From Pectobacterium actinidiae (lineage in GTDB: Bacteria; Pseudomonadota; Gammaproteobacteria; Enterobacterales; Enterobacteriaceae): DNA of 64,000 nucleotides. The notes beneath the pieces are model-generated. The model was not told the DNA's origin. It was given only the letters and a program-made list of their open reading frames with translations, and made no database searches. Shown piece after piece: positions 18,897 to 28,459 of the stretch. Within the stretch, counting starts at the first letter, position 1. Each line of letters opens with the position of its first letter. The DNA lies in the NCBI RefSeq assembly GCF_000803315.1, contig NZ_JRMH01000001.1:3348001-3412000 (forward strand), written 5' to 3'. The translations under genes were made by a program, and so were the position numbers.

Positions 18897-20915
18897 TTAT
18901 CTCACCTGCTTGCGTAGCAGATAAACAAAGTAAGGCGCGCCGATAAACGTCGCCAGCAGACCTGCCGGGATCTGCGCCGGAAAGAGGATCATCCTACCAA
19001 ACCAGTCAGCAGTCACCATCAGTGCGCCACCAATCAATGCCGAGCTGGCGATTTGCGGTAACACGCGGCTAAAGCCCAACATCCGCGCCATATGCGGTGC
19101 CATTAAGCCTACAAAGCTCATCGGCCCGACCATCAGGGTTGCCATCGCGGTCAGCACCGATGCCAGCAGCAACACCAGCAGACGGACTGGCGTGACAGCG
19201 ACGCCAAGCGATCTGGCCGTCGTCGTCCCCAGCGGCAGAATACGCAACCAACGCTGGCACAGCGGGACAATCAGCAACAGCAGAACGGCGATCACCGCCG
19301 TGCGTATCGCGTCGGCAGGTTCGACCGCATAGGTTGAGCCCGACAGCCAGGTCAGCACGGTTCCCATACGCGGATCGCCACTGGCCAATAGCAAGGCAAT
19401 CACAGTAGAGAAAGCCATACTCAGTGCGATCCCCGCCAACAGCATGCGTTGCGTAGAGAACCCGCCGCGTCCGGCGATAATCACCATGATCAGCAGCGTC
19501 AATGCCGCACCTGCACTACCCGCAGGAAGCAGCCATACGAATGCATTGCCGGGAATGAAGAACAGCAAGATAATCACGCCAAACGAGGCACCGGAGCTAA
19601 TCCCCAGCACTTCAGGGCTGCCCATCGGGTTACCCGTCAGTTTCTGAATTAGCGTTCCCGCCACCGCCAGCATCACCCCGGCAGTTAACGCCGCCAGAAC
19701 CCGAGGCCAGCGCCATGAGAGCAATTGCGCGAGTACATCTCCACCGCCCCATTGCCAACCTTCCGCATCTTTCCCCAACATCAGTGCCACGAACACCACC
19801 ATTCCCAGCAGTAGGATACCAAGCGCCAGCCATTTTCCCCACAGGCGGCGTTCAGCCGTCGGCGTACTATTACTGTCGACCAATGCGGGTTGACTGCTAT
19901 TACGCAGGCGCGGCAGCAGCCACAGTAGCAGCGGCGCGCCAATCAGCGCCGTTGCCGCGCCCGTTGGGACGTCTAGCCACACGCGGCTCAGCCAGATAAC
20001 CCCCTGATCGGCGACGCCGAGCAACAGCGCCCCCAGCAGTGGCGCTAATAAAAGGCGGTGAAGCAAGCGCCGTGCACCCAGCATTTTCGCCAACAGCGGC
20101 GCAAACAGGCCGATAAAACCGATAATACCCGCCGCATTCACTAACTGAGCACACAGGAAAATCCCTAGCCCCAGCGCACTCAGACGCGCCAGCGACAACC
20201 CAAGCCCCAGATTACGCGCCACACCATCATCCAGCCCCAGCAGGGTTAACGGACGAATCAGAAGCAGCGCCAAACAGAAGCACACCAGAAGACGCGGGAA
20301 AACAAACTGCACATTACTCCAGTCCTGCTGGTTCAGCACACCGCTGCTCCACAGGAACAAGCCCTGAAGTTGCTCATGATGGAAAAGCACCAGCAACTGA
20401 TTGACCGCACTACAGTAGAAACTGAGCACCAGCCCCGCCAGTATCAGCGTTACCGGCGATAAACGCTTACCCCAGGCGACGCCAAAGACCAGCGCACCGA
20501 CCATGATCGCACCGATCATCGCAGCGACCTGTTGGATCCATTCTCCACCGGGCAGCGCCCAGAGCGTTACCACGGTGATTCCCAACTGCGCCCCTGTGGC
20601 AATCCCCAGCGTTGACGGCTCGGCCAGCGGATTACGCAAGACCTGTTGAAATAGCACGCCACACAGCCCCAGCCCCGCACCAATCAGCAGCGCCAGCACC
20701 ATGCGCGGCAATAGGCTGTAGTGAAACAAAAGCTGCGGCACATTGTTCAAGGCGGGTTGCGTCAGCCCCTGAAACCATTGTGATATCGGCAATTGCTGCT
20801 GCAAGTTGTAGCTGCCCATTCCCAGAATCACGAATAACAGAAACCCGACTAAAATAACGGGAAGCACCAGCGGGTGCACAGCACGCTTGTACGCGGCAGA
20901 CAGAGAATTAGGCAT
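18897..20915 (-). CDS. fhuB: Ferric hydroxamate ABC transporter permease FhuB
   Basis: A double-length inner-membrane permease (672 residues, E. coli 660) made of two homologous FecCD-like halves of about 330 residues. Each half has some ten hydrophobic segments and a copy of the GPMSFVGLMAPHMARMLG / GIIGFIGLFAPLLAKMLG coupling motif that contacts FhuC. It imports ferric hydroxamate siderophores such as ferrichrome from the periplasm. Its start overlaps the end of fhuD by 8 bases. It is the last gene of the Fur-controlled fhuCDB transcript. Confidence 0.96.
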   Translation of the reverse strand: MPNSLSAAYKRAVHPLVLPVILVGFLLFVILGMGSYNLQQQLPISQWFQGLTQPALNNVPQLLFHYSLLPRMVLALLIGAGLGLCGVLFQQVLRNPLAEPSTLGIATGAQLGITVVTLWALPGGEWIQQVAAMIGAIMVGALVFGVAWGKRLSPVTLILAGLVLSFYCSAVNQLLVLFHHEQLQGLFLWSSGVLNQQDWSNVQFVFPRLLVCFCLALLLIRPLTLLGLDDGVARNLGLGLSLARLSALGLGIFLCAQLVNAAGIIGFIGLFAPLLAKMLGARRLLHRLLLAPLLGALLLGVADQGVIWLSRVWLDVPTGAATALIGAPLLLWLLPRLRNSSQPALVDSNSTPTAERRLWGKWLALGILLLGMVVFVALMLGKDAEGWQWGGGDVLAQLLSWRWPRVLAALTAGVMLAVAGTLIQKLTGNPMGSPEVLGISSGASFGVIILLFFIPGNAFVWLLPAGSAGAALTLLIMVIIAGRGGFSTQRMLLAGIALSMAFSTVIALLLASGDPRMGTVLTWLSGSTYAVEPADAIRTAVIAVLLLLIVPLCQRWLRILPLGTTTARSLGVAVTPVRLLVLLLASVLTAMATLMVGPMSFVGLMAPHMARMLGFSRVLPQIASSALIGGALMVTADWFGRMILFPAQIPAGLLATFIGAPYFVYLLRKQVR

Positions 20916-21834
20916 GCTTTCTTGCCTCCAATGCCTGATTCAATACGCGACAGAAGCGCATCGCCGAGAGCGTTCCACCATACAACCAGACGGCTGGCAC
21001 ACGTTGCAAACGCTGTTGACGCACAAACGGCATGGCCTGCCAAAGCGGATTATTTTCAAGCTGGTCAATCGTGGCGCTATCGCCGTGCTCGAAGCAAAGC
21101 ACATTGGCATCCCCGATATCCGCCAGACGTTCAATGCCCACAATCGTACTGCCCCAGAAACTGGTTTCACCACGCCAGGCATTTTCTATCCCGATGTGAT
21201 CCATCACCTCCTGAAACAGGCTGTTCTTGCCAATCACCAGTACATGGCGGCTGTCTATCAGCGTGATAAGTAGCAGAGGCCGTTCGGTATACGGTTGAAG
21301 CGTGATTCTCTCCTGCCGGAGAAACTGCTCCAGCTCCGTCAGGTGCCGTTCCCCAGCCTCTTTCAAATTTAACGCATCAGCCAGTTTCACGACCGAAGCC
21401 TGTGCCGATGTCAACGGTTTCCCCTGATCGCTGCTGAAGCCAAAACCCAGCATCGGCGAAATTTGGGACATTTTCGCAACCGACGGGCCATAGCCTTTAG
21501 AATAAAGAATCATGGACGGACGAATCTGCGTCAGCAATTCCAAATTGGGTTCGGTACGCAGCCCCACATCAATCACCGACTCAGGCAGCGCGGGCTCTTT
21601 CACCCACAGGTTGTAGTTATGTTTATCCGCAATCGCGAAGGGCGTGATGCCCAACGCCAGAAGCAGTTCAACCGGCAACCACTCCAGCGCCACAATACGC
21701 TTCAAATCGGGGAATGTGGCCGTCGCTCCCCGGCTCACCGCCGAGCAAACCAGCGGCGACAGCAGCAGCGCCGTCAGCAAACGACGGCGTAGCGGATCGG
21801 GAGGGCATGGAGAAGAAAAAAATTCAGGCATCAT
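20908..21834 (-). CDS. fhuD: Periplasmic ferric hydroxamate-binding protein FhuD
   Basis: A class III solute-binding protein that receives ferric hydroxamates in the periplasm and hands them to FhuBC. The N-terminus is a signal peptide with consecutive arginines (DPLRRRLLTALLLSPL), which resembles a Tat-type or basic Sec signal. The family core IVALEWLPVELLLALGI and VGLRTEPNLELL match E. coli FhuD closely. The frame is open to 21879, but ATG 21834 (or the adjacent ATG at 21831) is chosen because it starts just after the fhuC stop and gives 308-309 residues. There is no strong Shine-Dalgarno, so coupling to fhuC translation is likely. Confidence 0.93.
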   Translation of the reverse strand: MMPEFFSSPCPPDPLRRRLLTALLLSPLVCSAVSRGATATFPDLKRIVALEWLPVELLLALGITPFAIADKHNYNLWVKEPALPESVIDVGLRTEPNLELLTQIRPSMILYSKGYGPSVAKMSQISPMLGFGFSSDQGKPLTSAQASVVKLADALNLKEAGERHLTELEQFLRQERITLQPYTERPLLLITLIDSRHVLVIGKNSLFQEVMDHIGIENAWRGETSFWGSTIVGIERLADIGDANVLCFEHGDSATIDQLENNPLWQAMPFVRQQRLQRVPAVWLYGGTLSAMRFCRVLNQALEARKHA

Positions 21835-21850
21835 GAGCAGGAAAACCGAG

Positions 21851-22648
21851 TTAACAAACGAAGCTGACCGGCGCGCCACCCGCCGGATGAGGCAGAATGC
21901 CCATAGGAATGCCGTAGATGTTTTCCAGCACGTCCCCTTGCATCAGCGCGACAGGCTCACCCTGCGCAATCATGTTACCACCGCGCAACGCCACCAGATG
22001 ATCGCAGTAGCGGGCAGCCATGTTGATATCATGCAACACTGCAATGACGGTGATGCCGCGCTCACGACTCATGCGCTGAATCAGCGCCAAAACCTCAACC
22101 TGATGCGCGATATCCAGTGCGGAGGTCGGTTCATCCAGCAGCAGGCAGCGGCTATCCTGTGCCACCGTCATCGCCAGCCAGGCGCGCTGCCGCTCACCGC
22201 CGGACAGGCTATCCACCAGACGGTTAGCAAACGGCTTTAATCCCACCAGCGTGATGGCTTCTTCGACCTTTTCCCGATCGGCACTACCGAAACGGCCCAG
22301 TGCGCCATGCCACGGGTAGCGCCCCACCGCAACCAACTCACGCACGGTCATCCCTTCGGCAGCGGGAAGCTGCTGCGGTAAATAGGCAACCTGACGGGCA
22401 AACAATTTGCTGTCCCAGCTTCCGGTCGCCTGTTCCCCCAGCAATGCAGTTCCGCTGCTGGCGGGCTGATGGCGACCCAGAATTTTCAGCAATGTCGACT
22501 TGCCCGAGCCATTGTGCCCGATCAGCCCACACACTTTCCCCACGGGAAACGTGATAGATAACGGATGTAGCAGCGTGCGCCCGGCGACGGAAAAGCTGAC
22601 GTCGTCCAGTCTGAAGGTGATGTCAGGCAGTACAGTTTGATTTTGCAT
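21851..22648 (-). CDS. fhuC: Ferric hydroxamate ABC transporter ATPase FhuC
   Basis: The cytoplasmic ATPase of the hydroxamate importer. It has Walker A GHNGSGKS, signature LSGGERQRAW, Walker B CLLLDEPTSALD and the H-loop VLHDINMAARY. The ATG at 22648 gives 265 residues, identical to E. coli; the frame extends to 22717 without family support. The C-terminal end GIPMGILPHPAGGAPVSF is characteristic of FhuC. It is the first gene of the cluster: unlike E. coli, there is no fhuA receptor gene upstream. A Fur-box match lies about 83 bp before the start codon. Confidence 0.96.
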   Translation of the reverse strand: MQNQTVLPDITFRLDDVSFSVAGRTLLHPLSITFPVGKVCGLIGHNGSGKSTLLKILGRHQPASSGTALLGEQATGSWDSKLFARQVAYLPQQLPAAEGMTVRELVAVGRYPWHGALGRFGSADREKVEEAITLVGLKPFANRLVDSLSGGERQRAWLAMTVAQDSRCLLLDEPTSALDIAHQVEVLALIQRMSRERGITVIAVLHDINMAARYCDHLVALRGGNMIAQGEPVALMQGDVLENIYGIPMGILPHPAGGAPVSFVC

Positions 22649-22730
22649 AGCGCTTTTGTTTTTTAATGTCACCGAAGGAAAGGGGTGAGCAGAATTCACT
22701 ATTCCCGCAATCGTCAATCTAAAAGAGAAC

Positions 22731-22749
22731 GATAATGATTACGATAAAG
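22731..22749 (-). promoter_or_regulatory. Putative Fur box upstream of fhuCDB
   Basis: GATAATGATTACGATAAAG agrees with 14 of 19 positions of the Fur consensus GATAATGATAATCATTATC on the minus strand, with a perfect right half (AATCATTATC). It is in an AT-rich region before fhuC and implies iron repression of the cluster. Confidence 0.7.
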
Positions 22750-22930
22750 GCAGCATGATAGGCGCAACGGAATGCCAATCGCAAGACTTTTACCTGTCTG
22801 CGTTAGAGTGATGGAGCAGGAAAAACGGTATCAGGCAGGACGTGGGGATCGTCCCAAAATAGCAGGGGGCAACAAATGCCCCCAGATTAACTCAGCCTGT
22901 TGGTCACATTTTTATGCCACTGTGGAAGCG

Positions 22931-23292
22931 GTTTCGTGCGCGATAATACCGTCATTTTCATGCTACCTCGTAGCACGCGCCCGACATAGGGGGCTACGCC
23001 AGCCCCCTATGAACCCCTGCTTTTGGCGGAAATTATGCCGCTAAAGCGGTGCCTTCGTCGGTATCAGACTTAGAGGACCGCTTGCGACACGTTTACTCGC
23101 CCCATAAATGGGGCTCACCCTTCGGGCCAGCACAAGTGCTGTTCAAAAACGTCTTTGACGTTTTTGTCCGACGTGGCGCAAGCTTTCGCCGCGTCCATGC
23201 GGCTCATCCTAAGCCTGCTATCTCCTCAGCATAATTTTTTACGCCGGGTAACGGCAAAACCCGCTATACCCCTGTCTTTGTCTATAAGAGAC
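22931..23292 (-). repeat. Structured intergenic repeat, copy 1 (after mrcB)
   Basis: Read on the minus strand, this element of about 360 bp begins GTCTCTTA 29 nt after the mrcB stop, passes through CCGTTACCCGGCGTAAAAA and ends GCGCACGAAAC. A related element lies at 45547-45840. It is made of successive hairpins: CCGC/GCGG, ACAAAAACGTC/GACGTTTTTGA, CAGCAC/GTGCTG, CCCCAT/ATGGGG, CCGCT/AGCGG, the 11 bp stem CATAGGGGGCT/AGCCCCCTATG, and TGCTAC/GTAGCA. No protein-coding frame in it looks real. Together with the adjoining 22650-22930, which shows only the fhuC leader and a GGGGGCA/TGCCCCC hairpin at 22865-22883, it fills the site where E. coli carries fhuA. Confidence 0.75.
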
Positions 23293-23321
23293 AATAGATT
23301 AACCGGGGTAGTGATAAGCAT

Positions 23322-25802
23322 TTATTGACCAAACATTTCTTTGATCCAGTCAGCGACGCCTTCGCCGTTTTGCTGCTCCTGCTGCGCGGAAGGCTGCGGC
23401 TGGCTAGCCTGGCACAGTGCCTGCGGGTTATCCGTCCAGACAGGCAATACACGCCCAGCGCTGCTGCCGTTGCAGACAAAGTTACCGCTGGTATCCACCG
23501 TCATGGTCGTAATGCCTTCCGGCGGCGTCAGCATCAATGGCAGCGGCGTTTGGTTCTCCAGATAGCGACGATAAATCGTCAGCGCACCGTTCGCCCCAGT
23601 CAGTTTGGCCGGGCCGTTGTTATCGCGCCCTACCCAGCTAATCGCCACTTCTTTACCGTCGATCCCGGCAAACCAGCTGTCACGCAGGTCGTTAGTCGTA
23701 CCGGTTTTCGCTGCCAGATGATAATTCGGGAATTTCACCGCCAGCGAACGCGACGTACCACGCTCGACAACCTGTTGCATACCATATAGCGTCAGATAGG
23801 CTGCCTGCGCCGGAACCGCGCGTTCTGCCTGCGGGAAGCTCTGATACAGCACCGTGCCATCTTCCGCAATCACCGAACGCAGAGAGGACAACGGCGCGCG
23901 ATTGCCGCCGCTGGCGATCGTCTGGTACTCCTGCGCGACTTCCATCGGCGTCAGACTGATCGCCCCCAGCAGCATCGCCGGTACAGGCTGGATCACATTT
24001 TCGGGGATCCCTAAACGCTTCAACGTTTCCGTGATCTGATTCAGCCCCACAGCCATCCCCAGATTGACGGTCGGCACGTTCAATGAGTTCGCCAACGCAT
24101 CAACCAGCATAACGCGGCCACGGAACTCGCGATCGTAGTTCTTCGGCTGCCACAATTGCCCGTTAGACTGTTTGATAGACAGCGGCTCATCCGCCAGCAG
24201 GGTATTCAGACGGTAGGTGTCCGGCTGGCTCAGCGCCGTCAGGTAAGTCGGCGGCTTCGCCAACGACCCAACGGGACGACGTGCCTGTAACGCACGGTTA
24301 AACCCGGCGTACTGCGTTTGAGAACCACCGACCATCGCACGAACTTCGCCGCTGAAGCGATCGACAATCACCATCGCCGCTTCCAGATCGCTGACGTTAC
24401 GGCCTGCGCGCAGTGCCGGAACCCCGACTTCCACCGCTTTTTCCGCCGCATCCTGCGAGACTGGATCGAGCGTGGTAAAGATCTTCACGCCGGAAAGATC
24501 GTTAACCTTGTCGCCAAGCCGCTGTTGCAGTTCCTGACGCACCATCTGCATAAACGCAGGTTGAGGACTGATTACGCCGCCTTTTGGCTGTACGCCTAAC
24601 GGACGCGCACTCAGCATGTTGTACAGGTCAGCATCGATAACCTGCTGATTCTGTAACAAACGCAGCACCAGATTGCGTCGCTCTAACGTAATCTGTGGGT
24701 TACGCCACGGGTTATACAGCGATGCCCCTTTCACCATGCCCACCAGCAGCGCCTGCTGATCGAGGCTCAGTTCATTCACCGGACGACCAAAGTAATACAG
24801 GCTGGCAAGCGGGAAACCGCGGATCTGATCGTTACCACTCTGACCGAGATACACTTCATTCAGATACAGCTCAAGGATACGATCCTTGCTGTAGCGATAA
24901 TCCATGATCAGCGCCATATAGGCTTCGTTAGCTTTACGCCACAGCGAACGTTCGTTAGTTAGGAATAGGTTCTTAACCAACTGCTGTGTGAGCGTACTGC
25001 CGCCCTGTACCGCGCGCCCCGCCGTGATATTCGCTAAGAACGCACGGCCAATGGAATACAGGCTGATACCATCGTGTTCATAAAAATGACGGTCTTCGGT
25101 CGCGACCAGCGTATCAACCAGCAGATCGGGGAAGCCGGTACGCGGCACGAACAAACGCTGTTCGCCATTCGGCGACTGCATCATGGTGATCAGTTTCGGA
25201 TCGAGACGGAAAAAGCCAAAATTACGCTGGTTGTCCAGATTCTGGATCTTTGACAGGCGATCGTTGGCAAACGTCAGGCGCGCCTGAATCTGTCCTTCTT
25301 TTCCATCAGGGAAGTCAAACGGACGGCGCAGCATATCGATGCTGTTGCCACGCACGCTGAATTCACCTGGGCGGGTAATACGGCTCACCTGACGATATTG
25401 CATGCCTTCCAGCAGACTGATCATCTCTTTCTGGCTATAGGCCATGCCCGGCTCAAGGTTGACCATGCGGCCATAGACAGCGGCAGGCAACTGCCAGACT
25501 TTGCCTTCAATACGGCTACGGATCTGGCTGTCGAGGTACACGCCATAGATCGCCATCGCCACAGCAAAGATCAGGAACAGCTTGATCGCCAGCCCCAGCC
25601 AGCGGCGTCTTCTTTGCGATTTACGCGTCATGGTGTCATCGCCGTCGTCATAATCATCGTCGTCATAGTCGTCCTGATAATCGTCATAATCTTCATCATC
25701 ATAGTCGTCATCCCTGCGACGTCGTATGGCCTGCTTGCGTTCAGGCTTACGTTTTGGCGCTTTCCCTTTGCGTCCGATAGGTTCGCGGTCATCCCGAGAC
25801 AT
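23322..25802 (-). CDS. mrcB: Penicillin-binding protein 1B
   Basis: A bifunctional class A PBP that polymerises and cross-links peptidoglycan. After a cytoplasmic tail rich in Asp and Tyr (about residues 28-55) comes one membrane anchor (about 70-88), the UB2H domain that binds LpoB, the glycosyltransferase domain with its catalytic Glu in [12 protein letters not shown], and the transpeptidase domain. The nucleophile serine is in GSLAKP, the SxN-type motif in SLNVPT and the KTGTT box near 700. The tail has more Asp runs than E. coli, otherwise the 826-residue length is normal. It is convergent with nothing nearby and followed by the structured repeat. Confidence 0.97.
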   Translation of the reverse strand: MSRDDREPIGRKGKAPKRKPERKQAIRRRRDDDYDDEDYDDYQDDYDDDDYDDGDDTMTRKSQRRRRWLGLAIKLFLIFAVAMAIYGVYLDSQIRSRIEGKVWQLPAAVYGRMVNLEPGMAYSQKEMISLLEGMQYRQVSRITRPGEFSVRGNSIDMLRRPFDFPDGKEGQIQARLTFANDRLSKIQNLDNQRNFGFFRLDPKLITMMQSPNGEQRLFVPRTGFPDLLVDTLVATEDRHFYEHDGISLYSIGRAFLANITAGRAVQGGSTLTQQLVKNLFLTNERSLWRKANEAYMALIMDYRYSKDRILELYLNEVYLGQSGNDQIRGFPLASLYYFGRPVNELSLDQQALLVGMVKGASLYNPWRNPQITLERRNLVLRLLQNQQVIDADLYNMLSARPLGVQPKGGVISPQPAFMQMVRQELQQRLGDKVNDLSGVKIFTTLDPVSQDAAEKAVEVGVPALRAGRNVSDLEAAMVIVDRFSGEVRAMVGGSQTQYAGFNRALQARRPVGSLAKPPTYLTALSQPDTYRLNTLLADEPLSIKQSNGQLWQPKNYDREFRGRVMLVDALANSLNVPTVNLGMAVGLNQITETLKRLGIPENVIQPVPAMLLGAISLTPMEVAQEYQTIASGGNRAPLSSLRSVIAEDGTVLYQSFPQAERAVPAQAAYLTLYGMQQVVERGTSRSLAVKFPNYHLAAKTGTTNDLRDSWFAGIDGKEVAISWVGRDNNGPAKLTGANGALTIYRRYLENQTPLPLMLTPPEGITTMTVDTSGNFVCNGSSAGRVLPVWTDNPQALCQASQPQPSAQQEQQNGEGVADWIKEMFGQ

Positions 25803-25904
25803 TACAATAACTTCTCCATCAGGTTGTTCACGGCTATCTGCTCTGCGCTCAAGCCGCCTACTCTGTTTCCAGCCCCTTTTTTGGGAAAGCGGAAACGTCT
25901 GAAA

Positions 25905-28373
25905 TTAGTGATTCTGATATTTCTTGGTGCGTCTCGTCGGCGCCGTATTCGCCGGGTCGTCCGGCCAGACATGCTTGGGGTAACGCCCCTTCATCTCTTT
26001 TTGCACATCGCGGTACGTACCTTGCCAAAATGCCGCTAAATCTCGCGTAATCTGTAGTGGACGCTGTGCGGGTGACAAAAGTTCCAATACCAACGCCACA
26101 CGCCCTTCCGCCAGCAGCGGACTCTGCTGCTCACCGAACATTTCCTGCATCCGCACCGACAGCACCGGAGGCTTATCGTCATAATAGGCGATAGGCAAGC
26201 GACTGCCGCCGGGAGCCGTGTAGTGCGTGGGCAGTGCGCTATCCAGCCGCTGGCGCAGCGACCAGTCCAGCAACCGCAGCAGCGCATCGCTCAAATTAAT
26301 CTGGTGCAGCGCACGTAAATCACGCACGCCGGCAAGTGACGGCAATAACCAACTATCCAGCGTTGCCAGCAGCGTGTCATCATCCACTCGTGGCCACTCA
26401 ACCTCAGGCAACCACTGGTGCGCGCACTGTAGCCGGGCGCGTAACTGCAACGCCGCAGCATCCCAGTTTAACGCATCAATCCCCTGCTCCCGAATCCAGG
26501 ATAACATCGCCTGCTGTAGTGCCTCATCGGAAGGCTTGTTCAGCGGGCGCGTTCGCAGAGTCAGACAACCTATCTGGTCGCGCTGGCTGGCGCGCAGAGT
26601 ACCCTTTTCTTCGTCCCAGTGCACCACGTTACGTTCATTTATTAATCCGGGTAGCCGCCGTTCCAGCCGTTCAATATCCAACGGCAACGTCAGCAGGATC
26701 CGCGCATCTGCGCTTTGCTTGTTTTGCACTAATCGATCGTTCTGTAGCAACGCCGGGGTCAGCAGCCACTCCGTACCTGACAGCGCCTCATCAGGCGACA
26801 TCATCGCGCCGCTGCCGTTAGCAAGCTGGTAGCGCCCATCCTGACTACGTCGTCGGGCGATGCGGTCAGGAAATGCCAGTGCCAGCAGCCAGTCGGCTTC
26901 GTCGCCGTTAATACGTCCCGAGGTCGTCGATAAACGGCGCGTCAGTTGCTTTGCCCGCCGCAGCCAGTGCGGCAATGGGCGATGCAACCAGTCAGCCAGA
27001 TTGATCGACCCGCCACGTGGCGGCTCTTCGAGTATCGCCGCCAGACATCCGGCTGTGGCCAACGCGTCTGAACTTTGCTGTGATGCGGCATACAGCATCG
27101 TCGCCAGGCGGGCATCGCAGCCTAACGCGGCGATCTTCCGCCCCTCGATAGTTAACCGATCCTGCTCATCAGTAATACCAAGCTGGCGCAGCAGTTGACG
27201 TGCAGCATAAAGCGCCGGGGCTGGAGGCGTATCCAGCCAGGTTAACTGCGCCACATCAGTACAGCCCCAGAGTAATAAATCCAGCCAGATGCTGCTTAAA
27301 TCGCTATTCAGTATCTCGGCTTCGCTTTGCGCCGCCGCGCGCTCTGCTTGTTCACGCGAGCACAGATGCCAGCATATGCCGGGGCTTAAACGTCCGGCTC
27401 GTCCGGCGCGCTGCACCATCGACGCCTGACTGATTCGCTGCGTCACCAACCGCGTGACACCGCTTTTCACATCAAAACTGGCTACGCGCTCAAGGCCACT
27501 GTCCACCACCAGCCGGATGCCTTCAATCGTCAGGCTGGTTTCGGCAATATTGGTGGCTAACACCACCTTACGACGACCCGATTCCGCAGGCAAAATCGCC
27601 TTTTGCTGCTCCGCCAGCGTCAATGCACCATATAAAGGACAAAGATCTGTCTCGCTCGACACGCTATTTTCCAGCAGCGCCTGCACACGGCGAATCTCCG
27701 CGACGCCGGGCAAAAACAGCAGCAGCGAACCGGCCTCTTCACTGAGTAAACGCCGCACCTGTCGCGCTACGCCCTCTTCTAAACGCTCCTGATTGTTCAA
27801 CGGCGCATAACACCGCTCAACCGGATAGCTACGGCCTTCGGAAACCACGCAGACGGCATCCGGCAACAGCGTCGCCAGCCGCGCATTGTCGAGCGTTGCG
27901 GACATAATCAACAACTTTAAGTCGTCACGCAGCCCTTGTTGCACATCAAGCAACAGCGCCAATGCCAAATCGGCCTGCACGCTGCGCTCGTGAAATTCAT
28001 CAAGGATGATTAGTGCCACGCCTTGCAGTTCCGCATCCTGTTGCAGCAAACGGGTCAGCATGCCTTCGGTGACAACTTCCAGCTTCGTTGCATCACTCAC
28101 ACAGCTTTCCGACCGCATGCGATAGCCTATGGTTTGCCCCGGCTCTTCACCCAACTGCTGTGCTAGCCGCCAGGCCACGCTCTTCGCCGCCAGACGGCGT
28201 GGCTCCAGCATGATAATGCGCCCCTTCAATTGACCCTGTTGCAACAATTGCAGCGGTAGCCAGGTTGATTTCCCCGCCCCTGTTGGCGCATTGAACAGCA
28301 CCTGAGGCGCGTTATGTAGCGCCGTTATCACATCATCCAGCACGGCGCTGACGGGCGGTAAAATCACAGGCAT
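25905..28373 (-). CDS. hrpB: ATP-dependent helicase HrpB (DEAH family)
   Basis: A DEAH-box helicase of 822 residues (E. coli 809); its cellular role is not well defined. Walker A is PTGAGKST near residue 33, the family DEAH motif is the variant DEFH (IILDEFHERS) as in other HrpB proteins, and the QRAGRAGR motif VI is present. After the two RecA-like domains come the HA2-like region and the HrpB-specific C-terminal domain. It stands upstream of mrcB in the same direction, about 100 bp away, as in E. coli, and is divergent from thpR. Confidence 0.96.
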   Translation of the reverse strand: MPVILPPVSAVLDDVITALHNAPQVLFNAPTGAGKSTWLPLQLLQQGQLKGRIIMLEPRRLAAKSVAWRLAQQLGEEPGQTIGYRMRSESCVSDATKLEVVTEGMLTRLLQQDAELQGVALIILDEFHERSVQADLALALLLDVQQGLRDDLKLLIMSATLDNARLATLLPDAVCVVSEGRSYPVERCYAPLNNQERLEEGVARQVRRLLSEEAGSLLLFLPGVAEIRRVQALLENSVSSETDLCPLYGALTLAEQQKAILPAESGRRKVVLATNIAETSLTIEGIRLVVDSGLERVASFDVKSGVTRLVTQRISQASMVQRAGRAGRLSPGICWHLCSREQAERAAAQSEAEILNSDLSSIWLDLLLWGCTDVAQLTWLDTPPAPALYAARQLLRQLGITDEQDRLTIEGRKIAALGCDARLATMLYAASQQSSDALATAGCLAAILEEPPRGGSINLADWLHRPLPHWLRRAKQLTRRLSTTSGRINGDEADWLLALAFPDRIARRRSQDGRYQLANGSGAMMSPDEALSGTEWLLTPALLQNDRLVQNKQSADARILLTLPLDIERLERRLPGLINERNVVHWDEEKGTLRASQRDQIGCLTLRTRPLNKPSDEALQQAMLSWIREQGIDALNWDAAALQLRARLQCAHQWLPEVEWPRVDDDTLLATLDSWLLPSLAGVRDLRALHQINLSDALLRLLDWSLRQRLDSALPTHYTAPGGSRLPIAYYDDKPPVLSVRMQEMFGEQQSPLLAEGRVALVLELLSPAQRPLQITRDLAAFWQGTYRDVQKEMKGRYPKHVWPDDPANTAPTRRTKKYQNH

Positions 28374-28459
28374 CTCCGTATAAGGTTAACTTTCAGCGGC
28401 GAGCATTGTAGCATCTGGATGAATGTAGCATCTGATGGAATCAGAACAGAGAGATCGCC

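Noticed and set aside
22772..23234. Plus-strand frames of 60-90 residues between fhuC and mrcB
   Set aside because: They run through hairpin repeats, lack ribosome binding sites and read as low-complexity or repeat-derived peptides.
25398..26039. A 213-residue plus-strand frame rich in Ile and Val
   Set aside because: It is the antisense of the Asp/Tyr-rich tail of mrcB and the end of hrpB; the composition follows from the opposite strand.
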